A stretch of DNA of 64,000 nucleotides from Actinomycetota bacterium (GCA_009701715.1 WLJO01000009.1:1-64000); one strand, 5' to 3'; shown: positions 23,567-33,173, counted from the first letter of the stretch. The notes: generated by a model from the sequence alone, not told the origin. Numbers and translations are program-made.

Positions 23567-26500
23567 TTAGCGAAAGTTGCGGCTGGCGGTTGCTGCTGCG
23601 AGGGAAAGGGCCTCGATGCGCTCGGCCACCACGTTCACCACACCCTCGCTGCGCTCGAGCCTGCCGGACACGAGCAGTGCACCCGCATCACGGGCCACCG
23701 CCCGGTGCCGCTTCCAGCACCCCTTGGAGACCACCACGTTCATCAACCCGGTCTCGTCCTCGAGGTTCATGAACGTGGTGCCCTGCGCCGTCATCGGCCG
23801 TTGCCGGTGCGTCACTACCCCGGCGATGAGCACCTTGGACCCGGGCTCGGCAGTGCGCAACTGCTCGGCCGTGCGCACACCGCGGGCAGCGAGCGCCTCA
23901 CGCACAAATCGCGTGGGATGGCCATCAGGCGACACCCCGGTTGCCCAGAGGTCCGCTACGGCCATGGCCTGCTCGTCCATCCCTGGCAGACAGGGAGCCT
24001 GCACACCCGAGACGATGCCGGGCAGTCGTCCGGGTCTGGACTCGTTGACCGCGCCCGCTGCCCACAGTGCCTCGCGACGGGACATGCCAAAGCAGGCGAA
24101 TGCACCGGCCGTGGCCAACGACTCCAGTTGCACGAGTGTCAGCGCGGGCACGCGGCGCACGAGGTCCTCCGCGGTCGCGAACGGCTGTCCTGCCTCGATG
24201 GCCCGCGCCACCGCATGACTCACACCACGAACCGACGACAGGGCAAGACGAACCCCAAGCCCCTGCTTGGACGGATCGGGGCCCCCTTGTGAGGCGTTGT
24301 GCGGCTCGAGTGTGGCAAGTGCCCGCGACGCGTTTACGCATGGCTGCAGCGTGACCACCCCGTGGCGACGCGCGTCTTGCACCAACGAGTGCGGCGACCA
24401 AAAGCCCATCGGTTGCGCGTTGAGCAGCGCTGCACAGAATGCAGCAGGTTCGTGATACTTGATCCACGACGATGCATAGACGAGATAGGCGAACGACACC
24501 GAGTGGCTCTCGGGAAAGCCGTAGTTCGCGAAGGCCGCCATCTTGGCGAAGATCTCGTTGGCAACCCCCGGGGTGATGCCACGTTCGTGCATGCCGTCGT
24601 AGAGACGCTCACGCAATCGCTCCATGCGCGTACGCGAACGCTTCGACCCCATCGCCTGGCGCAACTGGTCCGCCTCGGACGGGGTGAAACCGGCGACATC
24701 GATGGCCATCTGCATCAGCTGCTCCTGGAACAGCGGGACACCCAGTGTCTTCGCGAGCGAGTTCTCGAGCAGCGGATGCAGATAGGTAACCGGTTCGAGA
24801 CCGTTGCGACGCCGGATGTAGGGGTGCACCGAGCCGCCCTGAATGGGGCCGGGACGGATGAGTGCCACCTCCACGACGAGGTCGTAGAACGTGCGCGGCT
24901 TGAGGCGGGGCAACGTGGCCATCTGTGCGCGTGACTCCACCTGGAACACGCCCACGGTGTCGGCACGGCAGAGCATGTCGTACACCTCCACCTCCTGCGG
25001 GATGCTTGCGAGGTCGATCTGGTATCCGCGGTGCTCCGCGATGAGGTCGACCGCATAATGCAGCGCGCTGAGCATGCCAAGGCCGAGCAGGTCGAACTTC
25101 ACGAGTCCTGCCGCGGCGCAGTCGTCCTTGTCCCACTGCAGCACGCTGCGGCGCTCCATGCGGGCCCACTCCACCGGGCATACCTCGATGATTGGCCGGT
25201 CGCAGATGACCATGCCACCCGAATGGATACCGAGATGACGGGGGAAGTCCTCTACCTGCGCAGCGAGGTCGAGCACCGCGTCCGGGATGTCGTGGGCCGG
25301 GGTGCCATCGGGGTTCCGCTGTGCTGCCGTGGATGCCACAGATCCCCACGCATCGACCTGCTTGCTCCACGCATCCTGCTGGCCGGGGGCGAACCCGAGT
25401 GCACGCGCCATGTCCCGCACGCTCGAGCGCGACCGGTAGGTGATGACATTGGCCACCTGTGCCGCATGGTGGCGGCCGTAGCGCGCATACGCGTACTGGA
25501 TGACCTCCTCGCGACGGTCCGACTCGATGTCGATGTCAATGTCTGGCGGGCCATCACGCTCCGGCGACAGGAAGCGCTCGAAGAGCAGTCCGAGCGACAC
25601 CGCATCGGCCTTGGTGATGCCGAGCGAGTAGCACACTGCAGAGTTCGCAGCGCTGCCACGGCCCTGGCAGTAGATGTTCTCCCGTCGACAGAACTCGACG
25701 AGATCCCACACCACGAGGAAGTAACCGGGAAAGCCGAGTTGCTCGACGATGCCCAGTTCACGGTCGATGGTTGCCCACGCGCGGGCGCGCAGCGACGAGG
25801 TTTCGTTCGCGAACGGTCGCTCGCCGTAGCGGCGGCGCGCGCCCTCCTCGGTGACATGGCGCAGGTACTGCATCTCGTTCATGCCGGCGGGGCACGGGTA
25901 CGGGGGCAACTGCGGCGCGATGAGCGCGAGGTCGAACGCTGCGGCGCGGCCGAGGTCTGCCGCCGCCTGGACCACGCCGGGGTAGCGGGCGAAGCGTCGC
26001 GCCTGCTCCGCCCCGGAGCGGAGGTGGGCGAACGAGGTGGCGGGCAACCACGGGTCAAGATCGTCGAGACTGCGGCGTGACCGCACCGCAGCGAGTGCGG
26101 TGGCGAGCGTGCGCCGAGAGGGTGTTGCGTAGTGCACGTTGTTGGTTGCAACTGCTGTCAACCCCTCGCGCATCGCCAGTTCCGCGAGCGCGTCGTTGCG
26201 GTGCGAGTCCATCGGGTCGCCGTGGTCCCACAGTTCCACCGCCACGCGGTCACGGCCGAACGCGTCGATGAGTGTGTGCAGTTCGCGTCGCGCCGCACGC
26301 GGCCCGTCGCTCACGAGTGCCCGGGGCACCACACCCTTGCGGCACCCCGTAAGTACCCACCAGTGACCCGCGCCCGTGTGGGCGAGATCCGCGAGCGAGC
26401 AGCGCGGTGCCCCCTTCTCGCCGGCGAGGTGACCGAGGCTGAGTGCGCGCGACAGCCGTGAATAGCCCTCGGGACCGTCGGCAAGGAGCACGAGGTGTTC

Positions 26501-27022
26501 ACCGTGAGGATCGGGCTGCGGGGTTGGGGGTGTTGCACCCCGGGTGACCTGGCGCTGGGTTGCTGCCTCGTCCTGGGCGAGCCGACGATGCCGGTCCAGA
26601 CCCTCAACGAGCGTGACCTCAGCGCCGAACACCGTGGGCAGGCCCACGGCCCGTGCTGCCTCCGCAAGGCGCACCGCGCCGTAGAGACCGTGATGATCGG
26701 TGAGCGCCAATGCCTCCAGCCCGAGGCGTACGGCCTCCTCCACGAGTTCCTCGGGATGCGAGGCCCCGTCGAGGAACGAGAAGTTCGAGTGGCAGTGGAG
26801 TTCCGCATAGGGCACGGCCGGCGCCGCAAGACCCCTGCCTGGCGTGGGGTCCGGATCAACCAGTCCCGGGTGCGGCTCGTAGGGCTGGCGCTTGCGGCTC
26901 CACGCCGGGCCATCACCACCGGCGTTCCAACTGGGACTACCGGGGGCGCGCCCATCGGGCCGGCGACCGGACAGTTTGGTCTCGAGTTCGCTCCACGGCA
27001 TGGCCGGGTTGTTGAAGCCCAT
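23567..27022 (-). CDS. dnaE2: Error-prone DNA polymerase III alpha subunit
   Basis: A translesion polymerase of the C-family, 1151 residues, which with ImuA/ImuB carries out SOS mutagenesis in actinobacteria. It begins MGFNNPAMPW like other DnaE2 proteins. An N-terminal PHP domain (ELHCHSNFSFLDGASHPEE, LTDHHGLYG), the palm Asp cluster PDIDIDI, a helix-hairpin-helix region and a C-terminal OB fold (KVLIAGVVTHRQRP) follow. The ATG at 27022 is chosen because the SOS promoter lies at 27029-27070; the longer frame to 27076 would start upstream of that promoter. No imuA, imuB or lexA is in the window. Confidence 0.95.
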   Translation of the reverse strand: MGFNNPAMPWSELETKLSGRRPDGRAPGSPSWNAGGDGPAWSRKRQPYEPHPGLVDPDPTPGRGLAAPAVPYAELHCHSNFSFLDGASHPEELVEEAVRLGLEALALTDHHGLYGAVRLAEAARAVGLPTVFGAEVTLVEGLDRHRRLAQDEAATQRQVTRGATPPTPQPDPHGEHLVLLADGPEGYSRLSRALSLGHLAGEKGAPRCSLADLAHTGAGHWWVLTGCRKGVVPRALVSDGPRAARRELHTLIDAFGRDRVAVELWDHGDPMDSHRNDALAELAMREGLTAVATNNVHYATPSRRTLATALAAVRSRRSLDDLDPWLPATSFAHLRSGAEQARRFARYPGVVQAAADLGRAAAFDLALIAPQLPPYPCPAGMNEMQYLRHVTEEGARRRYGERPFANETSSLRARAWATIDRELGIVEQLGFPGYFLVVWDLVEFCRRENIYCQGRGSAANSAVCYSLGITKADAVSLGLLFERFLSPERDGPPDIDIDIESDRREEVIQYAYARYGRHHAAQVANVITYRSRSSVRDMARALGFAPGQQDAWSKQVDAWGSVASTAAQRNPDGTPAHDIPDAVLDLAAQVEDFPRHLGIHSGGMVICDRPIIEVCPVEWARMERRSVLQWDKDDCAAAGLVKFDLLGLGMLSALHYAVDLIAEHRGYQIDLASIPQEVEVYDMLCRADTVGVFQVESRAQMATLPRLKPRTFYDLVVEVALIRPGPIQGGSVHPYIRRRNGLEPVTYLHPLLENSLAKTLGVPLFQEQLMQMAIDVAGFTPSEADQLRQAMGSKRSRTRMERLRERLYDGMHERGITPGVANEIFAKMAAFANYGFPESHSVSFAYLVYASSWIKYHEPAAFCAALLNAQPMGFWSPHSLVQDARRHGVVTLQPCVNASRALATLEPHNASQGGPDPSKQGLGVRLALSSVRGVSHAVARAIEAGQPFATAEDLVRRVPALTLVQLESLATAGAFACFGMSRREALWAAGAVNESRPGRLPGIVSGVQAPCLPGMDEQAMAVADLWATGVSPDGHPTRFVREALAARGVRTAEQLRTAEPGSKVLIAGVVTHRQRPMTAQGTTFMNLEDETGLMNVVVSKGCWKRHRAVARDAGALLVSGRLERSEGVVNVVAERIEALSLAAATASRNFR

Positions 27023-27027
27023 GATGG

Positions 27028-27039
27028 GAACATATGTTC
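27028..27039 (-). promoter_or_regulatory. SOS box 2 (LexA site) overlapping the dnaE2 -10
   Basis: GAACATATGTTC, a perfect 12-bp palindrome matching the actinobacterial/Gram-positive SOS core GAAC-N4-GTTC. It ends 6 nt before the dnaE2 ATG and covers its -10 element (TATGTT, 27029-27034). Confidence 0.85.
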
Positions 27040-27058
27040 GTACAGGGGTCTCTGTCAA
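27029..27058 (-). promoter_or_regulatory. dnaE2 promoter, leaderless
   Basis: TTGACA (27053-27058) and TATGTT (27029-27034) with an 18-nt spacer. The -10 ends 6 nt before the ATG, so transcription should begin at or next to the start codon. Confidence 0.8.
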
Positions 27059-27070
27059 GAACAAATGTTC
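27059..27070 (-). promoter_or_regulatory. SOS box 1 (LexA site) abutting the dnaE2 -35
   Basis: GAACATTTGTTC read on the minus strand (GAAC-N4-GTTC), directly next to the -35 TTGACA. Together with box 2 it brackets the promoter. Confidence 0.8.
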
Positions 27071-27072
27071 GG

Positions 27073-27942
27073 TCACGTTATCCCGAGGCCCTCGATCTCA
27101 CGCACGGTCACCGGAGCGGTTCGCGTTGTGCGCAGCGGGCCCGCCGGGCCACCCGCCCCCGTCGATGCACGCCAGGAAACCGACCAGACAATGCTCAGCC
27201 GTGCGGTGAACGACCGACCATTCGCAGCGATGGCGGACGAGTGAGGGTAGGCATAACTGCAGTCCGAGGGCGAGGGGACACCGTCGCCGAACGCAACGAG
27301 CCAAGGCACCCCGGGGCCCACGCACGTCACCGGTCCGCTCCCCCACGCTCCGTCACCGGGATCGAACTCCAGCCGAATGGGGACTGCCGTCGTCGTCACC
27401 CAAAGCGGTCCGGTAGGCGTGGGGATCCACGCCGTGATGCTCACCGGCCGCCACACCGTCGCGTCCGTCCAGAACCAGGTACCCACCGTCACCACAGCCC
27501 GGCTCGACGGCGGTGCCGTCCGCAGTGCCGGCCGGGGCAACCAGCGCGTCAGCAGGCTCGAACTCCATCGGTTGATGACCGTCGGCGGCACCTGCGGCAC
27601 CCACACGAGCCGGTTCCCCGATGGACACACGCTGACGTACAACCGGTAGTTGACGCCGGCGATCACGCGAGGGGGCGGCTCCCCACCGGGCAGACCACCG
27701 AGGTCCGAACTGCCGAGGAAGGCGGACCACGCGCAGTCCGACCGAGTTCCCGCCCACTCTCCCCAGTAGTACGAGACACCTGCCCAGATGCCACCGGGTT
27801 CCGTCGTCCCTCCACCGCTCGTGCTCGCCCACGCGATCACCGCCACCGGGACCACGAGCGTGATGGCCGCGAACAACGCGCAGATCGCGAGCGTTGCGAG
27901 GGTGACGGCGAGACGCGTCACACGGCGGTGGACGGTGGGCAC
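27073..27942 (-). CDS. Single-pass membrane protein, unknown
   Basis: A 289-residue protein with one N-terminal membrane segment (LAVTLATLAICALFAAITLVV, about residues 11-31) and an extracellular Trp-rich domain (WAGVSYYWGEWAG, NRLVWVPQVPP, GTWFWTDATVWRPVSITAWIP). I do not recognise it. GTG 27942 has GGGGAG 5 nt upstream and is preferred; GTG 27921, overlapping the upstream stop as GTGA, is the alternative. It pairs with the upstream lipoprotein, which it overlaps. Confidence 0.7.
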   Translation of the reverse strand: MPTVHRRVTRLAVTLATLAICALFAAITLVVPVAVIAWASTSGGGTTEPGGIWAGVSYYWGEWAGTRSDCAWSAFLGSSDLGGLPGGEPPPRVIAGVNYRLYVSVCPSGNRLVWVPQVPPTVINRWSSSLLTRWLPRPALRTAPPSSRAVVTVGTWFWTDATVWRPVSITAWIPTPTGPLWVTTTAVPIRLEFDPGDGAWGSGPVTCVGPGVPWLVAFGDGVPSPSDCSYAYPHSSAIAANGRSFTARLSIVWSVSWRASTGAGGPAGPLRTTRTAPVTVREIEGLGIT

Positions 27943-28571
27943 CGGTTCTCCCCAGGCCAGAACTCGAGCTCGACGATCTCGCTGCGTCGCCACACACCGT
28001 CGCGCAGCACGAGCGAGTGACGGGCACGGCGTGAGACCAGCAGATCGTTCCACACGATGTCGTCGTCGGTCCGACGTGTACCCCGGCTGTCCATCTGCCA
28101 ACTGCCGTCCACCTCGCAGAGCGTGATCTCGACACGGGTTGGCGAGGCGTGAACAACCCGTTCCGGCACGACGTACGTAACCGATGGCACGATGCGCGCC
28201 ACCAGTGAGTTCGACACGTAATAGCGAACGACAGCTGCAAGGGCGCGGTAGGCCTGGGATCCTCCGGTGGCCCAGCGCGAAACGTCGCAACGGGTCGGCA
28301 GGCGCAGACACTCGTTGACACCCTGCTGAACCTCCTGCAGCCCGACTACCACGGGGTCGGGAGGCAGCACCGACCCGGTGGCAGCGGGGGCTGCAGGGAC
28401 GGAGTCGACGGAAGGAGGGATCGACTCCGGAACATGCACGGCAACGACGGGGGGCGTCGGCCGTACGGGGGACAGGACGGGGTCCGCGCTGCTCGCGGCG
28501 CGGCCCGAACAACCGGTGAGCGCAACCCCAACGAGAGCGACGGCCACGAGCGATACACGGTTCGGTGTCAT
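27918..28571 (-). CDS. Lipoprotein, unknown
   Basis: A 217-residue protein with signal peptide and lipobox LTGC, a Pro/Ala/Val-rich spacer and a C-terminal domain (RYYVSNSLVARIVPSVTYVV, RVEITLCEVDGSWQMDSRG, DDIVWNDLLVSRRARHSLVLRDGVW) that looks like an NTF2-like or Mce-associated-type fold. This matches a common actinobacterial pattern, but the assignment is tentative. It is coupled to the downstream membrane-protein gene. Confidence 0.7.
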   Translation of the reverse strand: MTPNRVSLVAVALVGVALTGCSGRAASSADPVLSPVRPTPPVVAVHVPESIPPSVDSVPAAPAATGSVLPPDPVVVGLQEVQQGVNECLRLPTRCDVSRWATGGSQAYRALAAVVRYYVSNSLVARIVPSVTYVVPERVVHASPTRVEITLCEVDGSWQMDSRGTRRTDDDIVWNDLLVSRRARHSLVLRDGVWRRSEIVELEFWPGENRCPPSTAV

Positions 28572-28789
28572 GGGACGCAGCGTGGACCGTTGATCCTGCG
28601 GGGACCAGCGAACCGGCGACAAATGGGGCGGATGACCCAGCCCGAGGCGGCAGTGATGGAGACGCTTCATACCCCCACTGGGTGCACGGGCATACCGGAA
28701 CGGAAATCAGCACCCGGACGCGTAGCACCGGGGGCAGCGTGCATGTACCGGTGGGGCCGATCACGCGAGGGTTGGCTAGCGTCGCCCGC
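28572..28789. other. Divergent intergenic region
   Basis: 218 bp between the divergent lipoprotein and glycosyltransferase genes. Apart from the glycosyltransferase -10 element I see no RNA gene, repeat or clear operator. Confidence 0.5.
28777..28782 (+). promoter_or_regulatory. Leaderless -10 element of the GT4 gene
   Basis: TAGCGT, 7 nt before the ATG at 28790; no Shine-Dalgarno. Confidence 0.45.
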
Positions 28790-29938
28790 ATGCGCGTCGC
28801 CATGCTCTCGTGGGAGTACCCGCCGCTCGTCGTAGGTGGCATCTCCGCTCACGTCGAGGGGCTGGCCCAGGCATTGGTGCGTGCCGGGCATGAGGTGGTG
28901 GTGTTCTCGCTCCATCACGCCGACGTGCCCGACGACATCACTGTCGACGGCGTACGCGTCCTGCGCGCGCGGACCGACCTCCCGTGGATTCCCGAAGGGG
29001 ACCTCGTCGCCCGGATGGCCTCGGCCAACCACCAGATCGTGCAGCTCGCAGCACAGCTCGACACCTGGCGCCCCGACGTCGTGCACGCCCACGACTGGCT
29101 CGTTGCGTGGGCGGGCGACACCCTGCGGGCGCTGTGGGGTATTCCCCTCGTCGCAACCATCCACGCAACCGAGCGGGGTCGTCATGGCGGTCACCTCCCG
29201 CCCGGTATGCCGGCCGCCATCAACGCTGCCGAGTGGTGGCTCACCTATCAAGCACGCGAGGTCATCTGCTGTTCGCGCTTCATGGCTCGCGAGGTGGTGG
29301 ACGGGTTCGACCTGCCGCTCGACAAGCTGCACCTCGTGCCCAATGGGGTCGATCCGCGCCTGTGGGCACCAGCAGCGCCGAACGGGGCCGGCCGGGAGCC
29401 ACTCGTGCTCGCGTGGGGTCGCGTGCAGTACGAAAAGGGCTTTCAGGTGCTGGCGAGCGCAATCGCCCTCCTTCGCCAGCGCGTTCCGGGTATCCACTGC
29501 GTGATCGCCGGCCGCGGTTCGTACCTGCCGGACCTGCAGTCCCACATCGACCTCGAGGGCGTGTCCGACATCGTGCAGCTCGCCGGCTTCGTGCCGGACA
29601 CCGACCTTCGCACCCTGCTCCACCGGGCGGGCTGCGCCGTCATCCCGTCGCTCTACGAACCGTTCGGCATCGTGGCGCTCGAGGCGATGGCAGCAGGGGC
29701 GCCAACGATCGTCGCCCGTACCGGCGGCCTCGCAGAGATCCTCGACGGCACGGGCGCTGGGCTGCTGTTCGAGCCGGGCTCAGCCGAGGAACTCGCCTCG
29801 GCGATCGAGAAGGTACTCACCGATCCTGCCGCCGCAGCCGCGCTCACATCCGCATCGGCGGACCTCCTCGGTGAGCACTATTCGTGGGACGCCATCGCCG
29901 TGTCCACCCTCGCGGTGTACGCACAGGCACTGCGCTGA
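28790..29938 (+). CDS. GT4 glycosyltransferase, glycogen-synthase/GlgM-like
   Basis: A retaining GT-B glycosyltransferase (382 residues) with N-terminal WEYPPLVVGGISAHVEGLA, VVHAHDWL, PNGVDPRLW, GRVQYEKGF and the E-x7-E donor motif (SLYEPFGIVALEAMAAG). It matches actinobacterial alpha-1,4-glucan synthases of the GlgA/GlgM type. It lies 23 bp before the alpha-glucan phosphorylase, so the pair probably handles alpha-glucan (glycogen or maltosyl-phosphate-linked) synthesis and breakdown. Confidence 0.86.
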   Translation: MRVAMLSWEYPPLVVGGISAHVEGLAQALVRAGHEVVVFSLHHADVPDDITVDGVRVLRARTDLPWIPEGDLVARMASANHQIVQLAAQLDTWRPDVVHAHDWLVAWAGDTLRALWGIPLVATIHATERGRHGGHLPPGMPAAINAAEWWLTYQAREVICCSRFMAREVVDGFDLPLDKLHLVPNGVDPRLWAPAAPNGAGREPLVLAWGRVQYEKGFQVLASAIALLRQRVPGIHCVIAGRGSYLPDLQSHIDLEGVSDIVQLAGFVPDTDLRTLLHRAGCAVIPSLYEPFGIVALEAMAAGAPTIVARTGGLAEILDGTGAGLLFEPGSAEELASAIEKVLTDPAAAAALTSASADLLGEHYSWDAIAVSTLAVYAQALR

Positions 29939-29961
29939 GCGGCGATACCGTTCGGGTTTCC

Positions 29962-32400
29962 ATGCAGGCAACTCACCGCTTCTTCGTCGCCCCGAGCATC
30001 CCGATCCCACTCGCTGGCCTCACCCGGCTCGCCGCGAACCTGCACTGGACATGGGACGCCCCCACCCAGGACCTCTTCGCGCGCTTGGACCCCAAGGTGT
30101 GGGCGGCAACCGCCGGTAACCCGGTTGAGTTCCTCCAACGGGTCAGCCCGCAGCGATGGGCCGAACTGGCAGACGATCGGTCGGTGGTGGCAGAGGTGGC
30201 AGCACGCGCCGATGTGCTCGAGGCAGCCATCCACCGCCCGGGCTGGTTCTCCCACCGGGCGGAGTCGCCGTTGCGCCTCATTGCGTACTTCTCGCCCGAG
30301 TTCGGCCTCTCCGAGACGCTGCCGCAGTACTCGGGTGGGCTCGGCGTGCTCGCCGGCGATCACCTGAAGGCTGCATCGGACCTCGGCATCCCGCTGGTCG
30401 CGGTCGGTCTGCTCTACCGGCAGGGCTACTTCCGCCAGCGGCTCGACGCAGAGGGCTGGCAGCGGGAGAACTTCCCGCAGCTAGATCCCCGGGCGATGGC
30501 GCTCACCGATACGGGCATCACGGTTCCGGTCCGCGTGGCGGGCTCGCACGTTGAGGTTGCCGTCTGGCGGGTCGACGTCGGGCGTATTCCGCTGTACCTG
30601 CTCGACACCGATGTCGAGGGCAACACACCCGAAGACCGGCTCATCACCGACCGCCTCTACGGCGGCGACGTGGACCACCGACTCCGTCAGGAGACCGTGC
30701 TCGGCATCGGTGGAGTGCGCGCACTGCGGGCACTCGGCCTTTCGCCGCAGGTGTTCCACACCAACGAGGGACACGCCGGCTTCCTCGCGCTTGAGCGCAT
30801 CCGCGAGCACGTGGCAGCGGGTCTGCCCTTTGCCCATGCCGTGGAGGCGGTCCGTGCCGGGGGCCTGTTCACCACGCACACCCCGATCCCGGCTGGGATC
30901 GACCGCTATGCGCCGGAGCTCATGAACAAGTTCTTCGGCGAGTTCTGCGGCGAGCTCGGCTGCTCGTTCGACGAGCTCATGGCGCTCGGGAGGGACGGCG
31001 AGACACCCGAGGCGCCGCGGTTCAACATGGCAGCGCTCGGCCTGCGGATGTCGGCGCGCTCGAACGCCGTCGCCTCGCTCCACGGGGACGTGAGCCGCCG
31101 GATGTTCGCGAACCTCTGGCCGGGTGCGCTCGAGCAGGAGACGCCGATCACCTCGGTCACCAACGGCATCCACTCCAAGACGTGGGTGTCGCCCCGCATC
31201 GACGCGCTGCTCTCGCGCAGCGTCAACCCGATCTGGGACGGTGCCGACGCCGCCGTGTGGTCCCGTGTGCACCACATGGATGAGCGCGAGCTCTGGGAGG
31301 CGCGTCGTCACGGGCGCAACGAACTGGTCGGCTTCGTTCGCGACCGCCTGCAAGCAGATGTCCTCGACCCGGATGCCCTCACCATCGGGTTCGCGCGCCG
31401 CTTCGCCACGTACAAGCGCGCCACGCTGTTGCTCTCGCAGCCCGACCGGCTGCGCAGGATGCTGCTGTCTCAGGAGCGGCCCGTGCAGTTCGTCTTCGCG
31501 GGCAAGGCGCACCCCGCCGACGAGCCGGGCAAGACAATGATCCAAGCGATCGAGCAGTTCGCCCGCGAACTGGATGTTGCGCACCGCTTCGTCTTCGTGC
31601 AGGACTACGACATGCACGTTGCCCGCATGATGTATCAGGGCTGCGACGTTTGGCTCAACACACCGCGACGGCCGCTCGAGGCGTGCGGAACGTCCGGTAT
31701 GAAAGCAGCGATGAACGGGGCCCTCAACTGCTCCATCGCTGATGGCTGGTGGGCCGAGTGCGCCGACGGCCTCAACGGCTGGGTGATCACCTCGGCCGAC
31801 GAGGACCCGGACCCAGCGCGACGCGACCTGCGCGAGGGGTTGAACCTGTTCAACATCCTCGAGGGTGACGTTGTGCCGACCTTCTACGACGGCACTCCCC
31901 CTTCACGCTGGATCGCCAGGATGAAACACGCGTGGGCAACGCTCGGGCCGTTCGTGACCGCCTCACGCATGGTGAAGGACTACACCACCGGGCTGTACGA
32001 ACCCGCTGCCGCGCAGTCGGACCGCTTCACCGCCAACCGCGCCGAGGTGGCATCCTCCGTTGCCGACTGGAAGGCCAACGTGGCGCGGCAGTGGTCAGCG
32101 GTGCGCATCACGGCGTTCGAGGCAGAGCACGGCAAGGCGTCGGCCGATGTCCACCTCGGCGTGCTCGATACCGACGACGTCTCCTGCGAGCTCGTGCACG
32201 GTCCGGTGGACGCGAACGGAACCCTGCTGCACGCCACGGTCGAGCGCCTCGGTCTCGTCGACGTGCAGAACGGCGCCGCCCGCTTCGCGGGAACCTTCGG
32301 CCCGACCGCCGCGGGTTCCTACGGCGTGAGCGTCCGGGTTCGCGCGCACCACGAGGAGCTCACCAACCCGGTTGAGACGGGCCTCATCACCTACCGGTGA
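29962..32400 (+). CDS. glgP: Alpha-glucan (glycogen/maltodextrin) phosphorylase
   Basis: Phosphorolyses alpha-1,4-glucan to glucose-1-phosphate. The 812-residue product has EFGLSETLPQYSGGLGVLAGDH, HTNEGHAGF, TTHTPIPAG, VTNGIHSKTWV, VFAGKAHPAD and the PLP-binding Lys581 in CGTSGMKAAMNG. It has an N-terminal DUF3417-type segment (LTRLAANLHWTWD) typical of the bacterial GlgP subfamily. The start ATG is preceded by GCGATACCGT at 10 nt. Its last 14 bp overlap the convergent enoyl-CoA hydratase gene. Confidence 0.95.
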   Translation: MQATHRFFVAPSIPIPLAGLTRLAANLHWTWDAPTQDLFARLDPKVWAATAGNPVEFLQRVSPQRWAELADDRSVVAEVAARADVLEAAIHRPGWFSHRAESPLRLIAYFSPEFGLSETLPQYSGGLGVLAGDHLKAASDLGIPLVAVGLLYRQGYFRQRLDAEGWQRENFPQLDPRAMALTDTGITVPVRVAGSHVEVAVWRVDVGRIPLYLLDTDVEGNTPEDRLITDRLYGGDVDHRLRQETVLGIGGVRALRALGLSPQVFHTNEGHAGFLALERIREHVAAGLPFAHAVEAVRAGGLFTTHTPIPAGIDRYAPELMNKFFGEFCGELGCSFDELMALGRDGETPEAPRFNMAALGLRMSARSNAVASLHGDVSRRMFANLWPGALEQETPITSVTNGIHSKTWVSPRIDALLSRSVNPIWDGADAAVWSRVHHMDERELWEARRHGRNELVGFVRDRLQADVLDPDALTIGFARRFATYKRATLLLSQPDRLRRMLLSQERPVQFVFAGKAHPADEPGKTMIQAIEQFARELDVAHRFVFVQDYDMHVARMMYQGCDVWLNTPRRPLEACGTSGMKAAMNGALNCSIADGWWAECADGLNGWVITSADEDPDPARRDLREGLNLFNILEGDVVPTFYDGTPPSRWIARMKHAWATLGPFVTASRMVKDYTTGLYEPAAAQSDRFTANRAEVASSVADWKANVARQWSAVRITAFEAEHGKASADVHLGVLDTDDVSCELVHGPVDANGTLLHATVERLGLVDVQNGAARFAGTFGPTAAGSYGVSVRVRAHHEELTNPVETGLITYR

Positions 32401-33160
32401 AGCCGGCCTTGCCCGGTCCGCTCTCGAGGAAGCTCTTCACGCCGATCTTGCTGTCCTGCGTGCGGAACGACTCCACGAAGAGCCGTTGCTCGAGGAGCAG
32501 ACCGTCTGCCAGCGACAGCGAGAGCCCCTGGTCGATCGCCTGCTTGCAGTAGGCGCCCGCCACGAGTGCTCCCTTGGCCACCTCGGCGGCAAGGCCGAGC
32601 GCACGCTCGTGCAACTGCTCGTTCGCCACGACCTCGTCGGCGAGTCCGATACGGAGTGCCTCGTCAGCCTTCACCTGACGGCCAGTGATGCACAGTTCCT
32701 TGGCCCGGGAGGCGCCCACCGCGCGTGCGAGCCGCTGCGTGCCACCACCTCCGGGGATGATGCCGAGCAGGATCTCGGGCTGGCCGAATACCGCACGCTC
32801 GCCGGCGATGCGATAGTCGCAAGACAGCGCGAGTTCGCAGCCGCCGCCCAGCGCGTACCCACTCACCGCAGCGATGACGAACCGCGGGATCGCAGCGACC
32901 GCGTCGAGGGCCCTGTGGAAGCGCGCCGTGATCGGACCGGCCTCGTCCGGACCACCGAACTCGGAGATGTCCGCGCCCGCAGCGAAGATCCGCTCGCCGC
33001 CGGTGACGACCACGGCACCCGGGGGGTTGACCGTGAGATCGAGGGCTGCTGCGTGGATCTGGTCCAGCAGGTCGGCCTTCAGCGCGTTGACCTTCGGATT
33101 GTTGAGGGTGAGGACGGCAACCCCGTCGGGTCGGCGCTCGAGATGGACCAGTTCGCTCAT
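32387..33160 (-). CDS. Enoyl-CoA hydratase/isomerase family protein
   Basis: A crotonase-fold protein of 257 residues: oxyanion-hole segments FAAGADISEF and GYALGGGCELAL, and PEILLGIIPGGGGTQRL with the catalytic Glu positions. Likely hydrates enoyl-CoA in beta-oxidation. It has its own TAGTCT element 7 nt before the ATG, although it follows meaB by 10 bp on the same strand. Confidence 0.92.
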   Translation of the reverse strand: MSELVHLERRPDGVAVLTLNNPKVNALKADLLDQIHAAALDLTVNPPGAVVVTGGERIFAAGADISEFGGPDEAGPITARFHRALDAVAAIPRFVIAAVSGYALGGGCELALSCDYRIAGERAVFGQPEILLGIIPGGGGTQRLARAVGASRAKELCITGRQVKADEALRIGLADEVVANEQLHERALGLAAEVAKGALVAGAYCKQAIDQGLSLSLADGLLLEQRLFVESFRTQDSKIGVKSFLESGPGKAGFTGR

Positions 33161-33167
33161 GGAAGCG

Positions 33168-33173
33168 AGACTA
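33168..33173 (-). promoter_or_regulatory. Leaderless -10 element of the enoyl-CoA hydratase gene
   Basis: TAGTCT on the minus strand, overlapping the meaB stop region, 7 nt before the ATG at 33160. Confidence 0.45.

Noticed and set aside
27022-27076. Longer N-terminus for dnaE2 starting at 27076
   Set aside because: The extra 18 codons cover the SOS boxes and the promoter, and homology begins at MGFNNP.
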